Below are positions 50,987 through 58,838 of a stretch of 64,000 nucleotides of DNA, piece after piece (position 1 is the first letter of the stretch; each line of letters starts with the position of its first letter). The notes under the pieces are model-generated. The model did not search any database and was not told where the DNA came from. It saw nothing but the letters and a program-made list of their open reading frames with translations. The position numbers were made by a program, and so were the translations under genes. The stretch covers positions 1,922,001 to 1,986,000 of the forward strand of contig OY969712.1 in assembly GCA_963702105.1 (NCBI GenBank). Direction: 5' to 3'. The DNA is from ZC4RG20 sp963702105 (GTDB taxonomy: Bacteria > Pseudomonadota > Gammaproteobacteria > Steroidobacterales > Rariloculaceae).

Positions 50987-51742
50987 ATGCTCGGACTTCC
51001 ACGTTGGTTTCACCGCTGGGCCTCGCCGCCCTATGTTTACCGTCAGGCGGAGCGCCTGCGGCCGTGGTTCGCCTGGTTCGCCGCCGCCCTGTTCGCCGTA
51101 GGGCTCGTCCTGGGGCTCTTCGTCGCGCCGCCGGATTACCTGCAGGGCTTCAGCGCCAAGATCATGTACGTGCACGTGCCGACGGCGTACCTCAGCATGA
51201 TGGCCTACGTGGTCATGGCCGTGGCGGCCCTCGTCGGCTTCGTCTGGCGCATCAAGCTTGCGCATGCCGTCGCCGTCAGCGTGGCGCCGATCGGCGCCTC
51301 GTTCACGTTCCTGGCCCTCGTCACGGGCGGCATCTGGGGCCGTCCGACCTGGGGGACCTATTGGCAGTGGGGCGACGCGCGGCTCATGTTCGAGCTGCTG
51401 CTGCTGTTCCTGTACCTCGGCTACATGGCTCTGCGCGCGGCCTTCGAGGACCGCGACAAGGCCGACCGGGCCGCCTCGATCCTGGCCGTCGTCGGCGTGG
51501 TCAACGTGCCCATCATTCACTACTCGGTGGTGTGGTGGAACACGCTGCACCAGGGGTCCACGATCCGGCTGATCGGCAAGTCGACTATCACGTTCAACAT
51601 GCTGGCCCCGCTGCCCGTGATGCTGGCCGGCTTTACGTGCTGTTTCGCCTGGCTCGTGCTGAACCGTCTGCAAGGCGAAATTGTCGAACGAGAGCGTAAT
51701 ACGCGGTGGCTGAAGGAGCTCGTCGCGGAGGCGGCCGGATGA
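50987..51742 (+). CDS. ccmC: Heme handling protein CcmC
   Basis: CcmC loads heme onto CcmE. The 251-residue, six-span protein has the Trp-rich periplasmic motif GRPTWGTYWQWGDARLMFEL and the two heme-ligand His residues in MYVHVPTAYLS and VVWWNTLHQGST. GAGGA lies 6 nt before the ATG at 50987. It overlaps ccmD by 4 nt. Confidence 0.95.
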   Translation: MLGLPRWFHRWASPPYVYRQAERLRPWFAWFAAALFAVGLVLGLFVAPPDYLQGFSAKIMYVHVPTAYLSMMAYVVMAVAALVGFVWRIKLAHAVAVSVAPIGASFTFLALVTGGIWGRPTWGTYWQWGDARLMFELLLLFLYLGYMALRAAFEDRDKADRAASILAVVGVVNVPIIHYSVVWWNTLHQGSTIRLIGKSTITFNMLAPLPVMLAGFTCCFAWLVLNRLQGEIVERERNTRWLKELVAEAAG

Positions 51743-51927
51743 TCCGATTCCTCGACATGGGCGGGTACGCGCCTTATGTTTGGTCGGCTTACGGGATTAC
51801 ACTTCTCGTCATCGTGCTCAACATCTGGTCGGCGCGGCGGGCCCGCGTGCGGCCTCTCGAGCGTGCCGAGCAGGTGGTCGAGGAAGAACGGCCGCGGCGG
51901 CGTCCGACAGTGAGGCAAGTACAATGA
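51739..51927 (+). CDS. ccmD: Heme exporter protein CcmD
   Basis: CcmD is a small single-span subunit of CcmABCD. The 62-residue protein has FLDMGGYAPYVWSAYGIT followed by LLVIVLNIWSARRA, the typical N-out membrane helix and basic tail. It overlaps ccmC and ccmE by 4 nt each. Confidence 0.93.
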   Translation: MIRFLDMGGYAPYVWSAYGITLLVIVLNIWSARRARVRPLERAEQVVEEERPRRRPTVRQVQ

Positions 51928-52553
51928 CGGCAAGAAGGCGGCGCATGCTGCTCATCGGGCTCGTGCTGGCGGGCGTGATCGTATCGGTCGGTCTCGCGCT
52001 GAACGCGTTTCGCCAGAACCTCTCCTATTTCTTCAGCCCCACCGAGGTCTTCGCCGGCAAGGCGCCGGACCACCAGAACTTCAGGCTCGGCGGCATGGTC
52101 GTCAAGGGCAGCGTGAAACGCGTTCCCGGGAGCCTGACGGTGAACTTTCTTGTCACCGACTTCTGCCATACGGTTCCCGTGAGCTACACGGGCGTCCTGC
52201 CGGATCTGTTCAGGGAGGGCTCGGGCGTCGTCGCGCGCGGCAAGCTCGCCGGCGGCGGGCGCTTCACGGCCGAAGAGGTGCTGGCGAAGCACGACGAGAA
52301 CTACATGCCGCCCGACGTGGCCAAGGCGCTCAAGAAGGGCCGCGCCGAGGCCGGTGGGGAGGCCGGTGCCGCGGCCGGCGAGGCGCCGGGCGAGACGCAG
52401 TGCCGGCCCGTGGAGCCGACGAGCCCGACGAGCAAAACGGCGGCTCCGCAGCCGACGACGGCGGCCGCGACGGGCGCTGCGGCACGGACGGGCGCCGCCG
52501 CGCCCACGATTGCCGCGGTTCCGGCGCCGGCCGCCGCGGACATCGACCGATGA
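51924..52553 (+). CDS. ccmE: Heme chaperone CcmE
   Basis: CcmE binds heme covalently in the periplasm and passes it to CcmF. The 209-residue protein has an N-terminal anchor, FSPTEVFAG, FRLGGMVVKGSV and the heme-binding His in VLAKHDENYMPP. A 65-residue Ala/Thr/Pro-rich tail follows the OB-fold and is longer than usual. ATGA overlaps join it to ccmD and ccmF. Confidence 0.95.
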   Translation: MTARRRRMLLIGLVLAGVIVSVGLALNAFRQNLSYFFSPTEVFAGKAPDHQNFRLGGMVVKGSVKRVPGSLTVNFLVTDFCHTVPVSYTGVLPDLFREGSGVVARGKLAGGGRFTAEEVLAKHDENYMPPDVAKALKKGRAEAGGEAGAAAGEAPGETQCRPVEPTSPTSKTAAPQPTTAAATGAAARTGAAAPTIAAVPAPAAADIDR

Positions 52554-54517
52554 TCCCGGAAGTCGGCCAGTTCGCCCTGATCCTCGCGCTGTGCCTCGCG
52601 CTCGCGCAGGCCGTGCTGCCCATCGTCGGCGCCGCGCGCGGCAACAAGGCCTGGATGGCGCTCGCGCGGCCGGCCGCGGCGGGGCAGTTCGTCTTCGTCG
52701 TCGCCTCGTTTGCGATCCTCGCGCACGCGTTCCTGACGGACGATTTCAGCGTTCGCTACGTCGCCGAGCACTCGAACACGGATCTGCCGGTCTTCTACAA
52801 GTTCGCGGCCGTCTGGGGCGGCCACGAAGGCTCGATGCTGCTGTGGATCACGGTGCTCGCCGTCTGGACGCTGGCGGTCGCCTGGTCGAATCGCGGCCAG
52901 CCCGAGGAGTTCGCGAGCCGCGTCATCGGCGTGCTCGGCATCGTGAGCGCGGGCGTCATCGCGTTCACGCTGCTGACCTCGAACCCCTTCGAGCGGCTCC
53001 TGCCGGCCGTGGCGCAGGGGCAGGACCTGAATCCGCTGCTGCAGGATCCGGCCATGGTCGCTCACCCGCCGATGCTCTACAGCGGCTACGTGGGCATGGC
53101 CGTGCCGTTCGCGTTCGCCGTGGCCGCATTGCTCGCCGGGCGGCTCACGACCGAGTGGGCGCGGTGGACGCGGCCCTGGGTCATCACGTCGTGGATCTTC
53201 CTGACCATCGGCATCGCGCTCGGCAGCTGGTGGTCGTACTACGAGCTCGGCTGGGGCGGCTGGTGGTTCTGGGATCCCGTCGAGAACGCCTCGTTCATGC
53301 CCTGGCTCATGGCGACGGCGCTCATGCACTCGCTGGCCGTGACCGAGCGCCGGGGTCTGTTCAAGAGCTGGACCGTGCTGCTCGCGATCGCGGCCTTCTC
53401 GCTGAGCCTCATCGGCACGTTCCTGACGCGCTCGGGGATCCTGATTTCGGTGCACGCCTTCACGACGGACCCTGCGCGCGGGCGCTTCATTCTCATGCTG
53501 CTCGGGTTCATCAGCGGCGGCTCGCTGCTGCTCTATGCGTTCCGCGCGCGGCATATGACGACCGAGGGCGGCTTCAAGCTGCTCTCGCGCGAGGCCTTCC
53601 TGCTCGCGAACAACATCCTGCTCGTCATCGCCGCCGGTGCCGTGCTGTTCGGCACGTTGTATCCGCTCTTCGTGGACGCGCTGGGCGGCAAGATCTCCGT
53701 CGGTCCGCCTTACTTCAACGTCGTCTTCCTCGTGCCGATGCTCCCCCTCTGCGCGCTGCTCGGCGTCGGCATGCACACGTTCTGGAAGACCATGGGCGGG
53801 CAGGGCCTCATGCGTAAGCTGCGCTGGCCGCTCGGCATCGCCGTCGCGCTGGGGCTGACCGTGCCCTGGCTCCTCTTCGGCCGCACGTCCGTGCTCACGA
53901 CGCTCGCCGTGACGATCGGCGTCTGGGTCGTCGCGACCTCGCTCATCGAGCCGGTCCGCCGCTACGCGTTCGGCCGCGGCGCGCCGCTTTCGCGCGCGCA
54001 GTGGGGCATGACCGTCGCGCATCTCGGCGTCGGGCTGTTCATCCTGGGCGCGACCGTGACCTCGGCCTACAACGTCGAGCTCGACCGCGCCGTGAAGAGT
54101 GGCGACACGTGGAACGTCGGCGGCTACGACTTCACGTTCCAGGGCACGCACAAGGTCACGGGGCCGAACTACAGCGCGATCGAGGGGCGCATCGAGGTAC
54201 ATCGTCACGGCAAGCTCGTGACCGTGCTCGCGCCGCAGAAGCGCGTATACGAGGTGCAGACGAACCCGATGACCGAGGCTGCGATCGACGGCGGTTTGAG
54301 CCGCGACGTATTTGCGGCGCTCGGCGACGACCTCGGGGGCGGCAGCTGGAGCGTACGCGTGCAGGTCAAACCCATGGTGCGCTTCCTGTGGCTCGGCGCG
54401 CTCGTCATGGCGATCGGCGGCATCCTCGCGGGCTCGGACCGACGCTATCGGCGCGAGTCCCTGCGGCAGCGCGAGGCGGCGGCGGCCGCGGTGCCGCAAT
54501 CTGTGGAGGGCGGTTGA
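52550..54517 (+). CDS. ccmF: Cytochrome c heme lyase subunit CcmF
   Basis: CcmF (655 residues) is the membrane core of the heme lyase. It has the WWD motif GWGGWWFWDPVENASFMPWL, AHPPMLYSGYVGMAVPFAFA and LLTRSGILISVHAF-type segments (FLTRSGILISVHAFTTD), with many membrane helices and a C-terminal periplasmic domain. It overlaps ccmE (ATGA). Confidence 0.96.
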   Translation: MIPEVGQFALILALCLALAQAVLPIVGAARGNKAWMALARPAAAGQFVFVVASFAILAHAFLTDDFSVRYVAEHSNTDLPVFYKFAAVWGGHEGSMLLWITVLAVWTLAVAWSNRGQPEEFASRVIGVLGIVSAGVIAFTLLTSNPFERLLPAVAQGQDLNPLLQDPAMVAHPPMLYSGYVGMAVPFAFAVAALLAGRLTTEWARWTRPWVITSWIFLTIGIALGSWWSYYELGWGGWWFWDPVENASFMPWLMATALMHSLAVTERRGLFKSWTVLLAIAAFSLSLIGTFLTRSGILISVHAFTTDPARGRFILMLLGFISGGSLLLYAFRARHMTTEGGFKLLSREAFLLANNILLVIAAGAVLFGTLYPLFVDALGGKISVGPPYFNVVFLVPMLPLCALLGVGMHTFWKTMGGQGLMRKLRWPLGIAVALGLTVPWLLFGRTSVLTTLAVTIGVWVVATSLIEPVRRYAFGRGAPLSRAQWGMTVAHLGVGLFILGATVTSAYNVELDRAVKSGDTWNVGGYDFTFQGTHKVTGPNYSAIEGRIEVHRHGKLVTVLAPQKRVYEVQTNPMTEAAIDGGLSRDVFAALGDDLGGGSWSVRVQVKPMVRFLWLGALVMAIGGILAGSDRRYRRESLRQREAAAAAVPQSVEGG

Positions 54518-54519
54518 TC

Positions 54520-55092
54520 ATGTGGCGCTACCTGATTCCCGTTGCATTGTTCGCCGCGGTCGGCGCGTTCTTCTACGTCGGTCTCGGCAAGGACCCGCGC
54601 ACGCTGCCGTCGGCCCTGATCGGCAAGCCCGCGCCCAGCTTCGCCCTGCCACTGCTGCAGGACCCTTCGCAGAAGTTCGCGAGCAGCGACTACGCGGGCG
54701 ACGTGGCCATCGTGAACGTCTGGGGCAGCTGGTGCTATGCGTGCCGCGAGGAGCACCCGTTCCTGCTGCAGATCGCGAAGACGACGGACGTGCCGATCTA
54801 CGGCGTCGATTGGAACGACGACCGCGACGCGGCGCTGGCCTGGCTCAAGCAGCTCGGCAATCCTTACAAAAAGACGGGTTTCGACTCGAAGGGCAACGTC
54901 GCCATCGACTTCGGCGTCTACGGCGCGCCCGAGACATTCCTCGTCGATCGCAAGGGCATGATCGTCTATAAGCACGTCGGCCCCGTGACGTCCGACGTTT
55001 GGCGCGAAGAGTTCCTGCCCCGCATCGAGCAGGCGCGCCGCGAGGCCGTCCCGCAGCCCGTCAGCGCACCGTCCGCGGACGGGCACAGCTGA
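54520..55092 (+). CDS. ccmG: Thiol:disulfide protein CcmG (DsbE)
   Basis: CcmG reduces the apocytochrome or CcmH disulfide. The 190-residue thioredoxin-like protein has an N-terminal anchor, FALPLLQDPSQKF, the active site NVWGSWCYACREEHP and the cis-Pro in GAPETFLVD. GGAGGG precedes the ATG. Its TGA overlaps the ATG of ccmH (TGATG). Confidence 0.95.
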   Translation: MWRYLIPVALFAAVGAFFYVGLGKDPRTLPSALIGKPAPSFALPLLQDPSQKFASSDYAGDVAIVNVWGSWCYACREEHPFLLQIAKTTDVPIYGVDWNDDRDAALAWLKQLGNPYKKTGFDSKGNVAIDFGVYGAPETFLVDRKGMIVYKHVGPVTSDVWREEFLPRIEQARREAVPQPVSAPSADGHS

Positions 55093-55539
55093 TGCTTCGG
55101 CCGAGGCTTCGAGAACGTCGCAGGCAAGCTTTTGCTGGCCCTCGCCGCAGCCGTCGTGCTCGCCGGCGCGGCGCGGGCCGTGGATTCGGAGCCGCCGTTC
55201 AAGGACGCGGCGCTCGAGCAGCGGTACCAGACGCTGATCCACGAGGTCCGCTGCCTGCAGTGCCTGAACCAGACGATCGCCGATTCCGAGGCGCCGCTCG
55301 CGGGCGAGCTGCGCCGCACGATTCACGAGAAGATCGCGGCCGGGCAGAGCGACAAGGAAATTACGGCCTACCTGATCTCGCGCTATGGCGATTTCGTCAT
55401 GTACAAGCCGCCGTTCAAGCCGGCCACCTACATCCTCTGGGGCTCGCCCCTGATCCTGCTCGCCATCGGCGGGGTCGTATTCGCGCGCGTGCTGGCGAAC
55501 CGGGCGGCGCAGCCTCTCGACGAGGAACCATCCTCATGA
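55092..55539 (+). CDS. ccmH: Cytochrome c maturation protein CcmH (frameshifted in the signal peptide as shown)
   Basis: CcmH holds apocytochrome c through its CxxC site. The mature part is intact: HEVRCLQCLNQTIADSEAPL with the CxxC, HEKIAAGQSDKEITAYLISR and YGDFVMYKPPF, then a membrane helix. The signal peptide is split. An ATG at 55092 overlaps the ccmG stop, but the frame changes at the GAACGTC at 55113-55119. Deleting one base gives MLRPRLRDVAGKLLLALAAA, a good signal sequence in frame with the rest (about 148 residues). Without the repair only a TTG start at 55132 would be available. Confidence 0.9.
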
Positions 55540-56576
55540 TGACGTTCTGGGCCGCCATCGCGACGCTGTTTGCGGTCGCGCTGGGTTTTCTCGTCTACCC
55601 GTTCTGGAGGCAGCGCCGTCTGAGCGGCCGCTGGTCCCTCTCCGGCCTCGCGGCCGTCGCGCTAACGGTACCGCTTGCGCTCGGCGTCTACTACACGATT
55701 CGTACTTACGATCCGGCCGCCGAGGCGCGGCGCAGTCAGCAGCTGCAGATCCTCGAGGAGTTCGCGCAGCGGCTCAAGGCGAATCCGGACAACGTGCAGG
55801 GATGGCGCATGCTCGGGCAATACTATTCGAAGCTCGAGCTCTACGACCGCGCGCTCGCGGCCTACAAGCAGGCGTTCGAGCACAGCCCGGCGCCCGACGA
55901 TGGGCTCAAGCTCGATTACGCCGAGGCCCAGGTGCTCGTAGACCAGACCGCGCTCGCGGGCAAGGCGGGCGAGCTCATCGACGAAGTCCTGGCGGACGAT
56001 CCGAACAACGCGCGGGCGCTGTGGTACGGGGGCGAGCGCGCGCTCGCGATCGGCCGCAACGATCTCGCGCGCACGCGGCTCACGCGCCTGCTGCAGCTCG
56101 GCGTGCCGGACCAGATCGCGCAGATCGCCCACAACCAGCTCGAGCAGCTCGGAGCCGCGGGCGCATCGGCCGGCGGGAGCGGCGCCGGCGGGAGCGGCGC
56201 CGGCGCGGGCGGACCGCAGAGCGCCGCGGCCGCGAGCGGCCCGAGCGTCCGAATCAAGGTTCGGCTCGGCGAAGACCTCGCGTCGCGCAAGCTCGACCCG
56301 AGCGAGAACCTGTACATTTTCGCGCGCACGGGCGCCGGCGGCCCGCCCGTGGCCGTCATGCGCCAGCCCGTGAGCGCCATCCCGGGCGAGTTCGTGCTCA
56401 GCGATGCGAACGCGATGATTCCGGGCCGTTCCCTCGGCGATTTTCCGGAGCTCACGCTCGTCGCGCGCATCGGCAGGCAGCCGACCGCGTCGCCCGGCGA
56501 TCTGTACGCCGAGATGGCTTACCATCCCGGCAAGGACAAGACCGCAGAGCTCGTCATCGACAAGGTCCAGCAGTGA
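55536..56576 (+). CDS. ccmI: Cytochrome c maturation protein CcmI
   Basis: CcmI is a membrane-anchored apocytochrome c chaperone. The 346-residue protein has two N-terminal membrane helices, a TPR region (DNVQGWRMLGQYYSKLELYD, then RALAAYKQAFEHSP) and a C-terminal beta domain (IKVRLGEDLASRKLDPSENL, then DFPELTLVARIG). A Gly/Ala linker with a repeated GGSGA unit separates them. It overlaps ccmH (ATGA) and ends the operon. Confidence 0.93.
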   Translation: MMTFWAAIATLFAVALGFLVYPFWRQRRLSGRWSLSGLAAVALTVPLALGVYYTIRTYDPAAEARRSQQLQILEEFAQRLKANPDNVQGWRMLGQYYSKLELYDRALAAYKQAFEHSPAPDDGLKLDYAEAQVLVDQTALAGKAGELIDEVLADDPNNARALWYGGERALAIGRNDLARTRLTRLLQLGVPDQIAQIAHNQLEQLGAAGASAGGSGAGGSGAGAGGPQSAAAASGPSVRIKVRLGEDLASRKLDPSENLYIFARTGAGGPPVAVMRQPVSAIPGEFVLSDANAMIPGRSLGDFPELTLVARIGRQPTASPGDLYAEMAYHPGKDKTAELVIDKVQQ

Positions 56577-56628
56577 TTGTCCAAGTGACGCTCCAGCTGT
56601 GATCTCGTAGGACCGAAAGTGATCTCGT

Positions 56629-57525
56629 ATGCCCGAGCTGCCCGATATCACGGTGTACCTCGAGGCGCTGCGTGAACGCATCGTCGGGCGGCGGCTGAGC
56701 CGCATCCGGCTGTTCAGTCCGTTCCTCCTCCGCACCGCGGTGCCCAGCCTCGAATCGCTCGAGGGCGCACGCGTCGCTTCCGTCGAGCGGCTCGGCAAGC
56801 GCATTGCGATCGGCTTCGATACCGGCCCCTGGCTCGTGCTGCATCTCATGATCGCGGGCCGGCTGCACTGGGCCGAGTCGCCCGCGCGGCGGCCCACGCG
56901 GCAGACCGCGCTCGCGCTCGAGTTCGACTCGGGGACGCTGCTTCTGACCGAGGCCGGCACGAAAAAGCGCGCCTCGCTGCACGTCGCGGCGGACCGCGCA
57001 GCGCTCGCCGCGTTCGATCGCGGCGGCCTCGAGGTGCAGGACTGCGACCTCGAGACGTTCAAGGCGGCCATGAGCCGCAGGAATCACACGCTGAAGCGCG
57101 CGCTGACCGATCCCACGATCCTGAGCGGCATCGGCAATGCCTATTCCGACGAGATCCTGCACCGCGCGAGGCTCTCGCCCGTGACGCTGACCTCGCGGCT
57201 CGCGGACGAGGAGTGGGCGCGGCTGCTCGAGGCGGCGCGCGAGACGCTGGCCGAATGGACGGCGCGGCTGCGCGAGCAGTCGCACGGGCGCTTTCCGGAG
57301 AAGGTCACGGCGTTTCGGCCCGAGATGCGCGTGCATGGGCGCTACGGCGAGCCCTGTCCCGTCTGCGGCACGGCCGTGCAGCGCATCCGCTTCGCGACGA
57401 ACGAGACGAACTACTGCCCGCGCTGCCAGACGCAGGGCAAGCTGCTCGCGGACCGTGCGCTGTCGCGTCTGCTCAAGAAGGACTGGCCGCGCTCGATCGA
57501 CGAGCTCGAGCAGCGCGGCCTGTGA
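56629..57525 (+). CDS. Fpg/Nei family DNA glycosylase
   Basis: This bifunctional base-excision glycosylase/AP lyase has the catalytic N-terminus MPELPDITVY (Pro2, Glu3), the conserved Lys in RLGKRIAIGF, the helix-two-turn-helix region ILSGIGNAYSDEIL and a C-terminal zinc finger with CPVCGTAVQRI and NYCPRCQTQG. The finger loop RFATNETNY differs from the RGTYYC pattern of typical MutM, so it may be a MutM-related paralogue with other lesion preference. It overlaps dinB by 4 nt. Confidence 0.9.
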   Translation: MPELPDITVYLEALRERIVGRRLSRIRLFSPFLLRTAVPSLESLEGARVASVERLGKRIAIGFDTGPWLVLHLMIAGRLHWAESPARRPTRQTALALEFDSGTLLLTEAGTKKRASLHVAADRAALAAFDRGGLEVQDCDLETFKAAMSRRNHTLKRALTDPTILSGIGNAYSDEILHRARLSPVTLTSRLADEEWARLLEAARETLAEWTARLREQSHGRFPEKVTAFRPEMRVHGRYGEPCPVCGTAVQRIRFATNETNYCPRCQTQGKLLADRALSRLLKKDWPRSIDELEQRGL

Positions 57526-58754
57526 CCGGCGGGCGGAGCGGCTGGCCGCGCCTCATCGTCCATGCGGACATGGACGCGTTCTATGCCGCCGTCGAGCAGC
57601 TCGACGATCCCCGCCTGCGCGGCCGGCCCGTGCTCGTCGGCCCGCCGAGCGCGCGCGGCGTCGTGCTCACGGCGAGCTACGAGGCGCGCCCCTACGGCGT
57701 GGGCAGCGCCATGGCCATGACGGAGGCTCGCCGCCGCTGCCCGGAGGCGCTCGTCGTGCCGCCGCGCTTCGAGCGCTACCGCGAGCTCTCGGGGCGCGTC
57801 ATGGCGGTGTTTGCGGAATTCTCGGCCGCCGTAGAGGCCCTGAGCCTCGACGAGGCCTTCCTCGACATGACGGGCAGCGAACGCGTGCTCGGCCCGCCCG
57901 AGGGCATCGGGCGGCGCATCAAGGACGCCGTGCGCGAGGTCACGGAAGGCCTCACGGTCTCCGTCGGTCTCTCGGGCACGAAGTACGTCGCCAAGGTCGC
58001 GAGCGGCTACGCGAAGCCGGATGGGCTCACCGTCGTGGCGCCGGAGTCGGCGCGCGAATGGCTCGCGCCGCAGCCCGTCGCGCGGCTTTGGGGCGCCGGG
58101 CCCAAGATGCAGGAGCGGCTGCAGCGCCTCGGGCTCGCGACGATCGGCGACGTGGCGGCGGCCGACGTCGAGAGGCTGCGCAGGGCGCTCGGCGCCGCAG
58201 GTCCTCACCTGCACGCGCTGGCCCGCGCCGAAGACCCGAGGCCCGTTCAAGGCTCGCGCAGCCCGAAGAGTATCGGCTCGGAGGCGACGCTCGAGGCCGA
58301 TACGGACTCGCTGCCGGAGATCGAGCTCCGGCTGCGCGAGTCGGCCGAGGGAGTAGGGCGCCGATTGCGCGCCGCGGGGCTTGCGGCTTCGGGCGTGCGC
58401 GTCAAGCTCAAGCGCCGCGATTTCCAGCTCCTGACGCGCCAGCGCCGCTTGCGAAGCCCGACGGACGTCGCCGAAGACCTCTATCGCGCCGCCCGCTCGA
58501 TCCTGCCGAGCTTCGGCACGATTCCGCCCGTACGCCTCGTCGGCCTCGCGGCGTTCGACCTGGCCCCCGCAGAGCCCGCGGTGCAGCGCAGCTTGCCGAG
58601 CCTCGAGCCCGCCGCACGGTGCCGCGAACTCGAAGTCGCCCTCGACCGCATCGACGCGCGCTTCGGCGCCGGCACCGTGCGCAAGGGCGCCCGAAAAGGG
58701 GTCAGAGCCCTTTTTCGGAACCACCCGGGGAGCGGCCGTTTGGACGAGTCGTGA
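57522..58754 (+). CDS. dinB: DNA polymerase IV (DinB)
   Basis: DinB is a Y-family translesion polymerase. The 410-residue protein has VHADMDAFYAAVEQLDDPRL with the first metal-binding Asp, SASYEARPYGV-like LTASYEARPYGVGSAMAM, and ALSLDEAFLDMTG with the catalytic DE pair, then a fingers/little-finger domain. The GTG start at 57522 overlaps the glycosylase stop (GTGA). The C-terminal 20 or so residues (RKGVRALF and onwards) are encoded by a REP-like element and a 30-bp tandem repeat, so the original stop has probably been displaced. Confidence 0.93.
   Translation: MTGGRSGWPRLIVHADMDAFYAAVEQLDDPRLRGRPVLVGPPSARGVVLTASYEARPYGVGSAMAMTEARRRCPEALVVPPRFERYRELSGRVMAVFAEFSAAVEALSLDEAFLDMTGSERVLGPPEGIGRRIKDAVREVTEGLTVSVGLSGTKYVAKVASGYAKPDGLTVVAPESAREWLAPQPVARLWGAGPKMQERLQRLGLATIGDVAAADVERLRRALGAAGPHLHALARAEDPRPVQGSRSPKSIGSEATLEADTDSLPEIELRLRESAEGVGRRLRAAGLAASGVRVKLKRRDFQLLTRQRRLRSPTDVAEDLYRAARSILPSFGTIPPVRLVGLAAFDLAPAEPAVQRSLPSLEPAARCRELEVALDRIDARFGAGTVRKGARKGVRALFRNHPGSGRLDES
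58693..58716 (+). repeat. REP-like hairpin element, copy 9
   Basis: GAAAAGGG-GTCAGAG-CCCTTTTTC lies inside the 3' end of dinB, close to the convergent uup gene. Orientation is forward. It adds KGVRALF to the DinB C-terminus. Confidence 0.8.
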
Positions 58755-58793
58755 ACGGCCGGCGGCCGTTTGGGCGAGTCGTGAACGGCCGGC
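58734..58793 (+). repeat. 30-bp tandem repeat, two units
   Basis: Units at 58734-58763 and 58764-58793 (starting GGCCGTTTGG and ending AACGGCCGGC) differ at one position. The dinB stop codon is in the first unit. The rest lies in the gap before uup. Confidence 0.75.
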
Positions 58794-58838
58794 GGCTCGT
58801 TCGCAAACGTCACGAACGGCGTGCGCAGCCCTTCCGCG

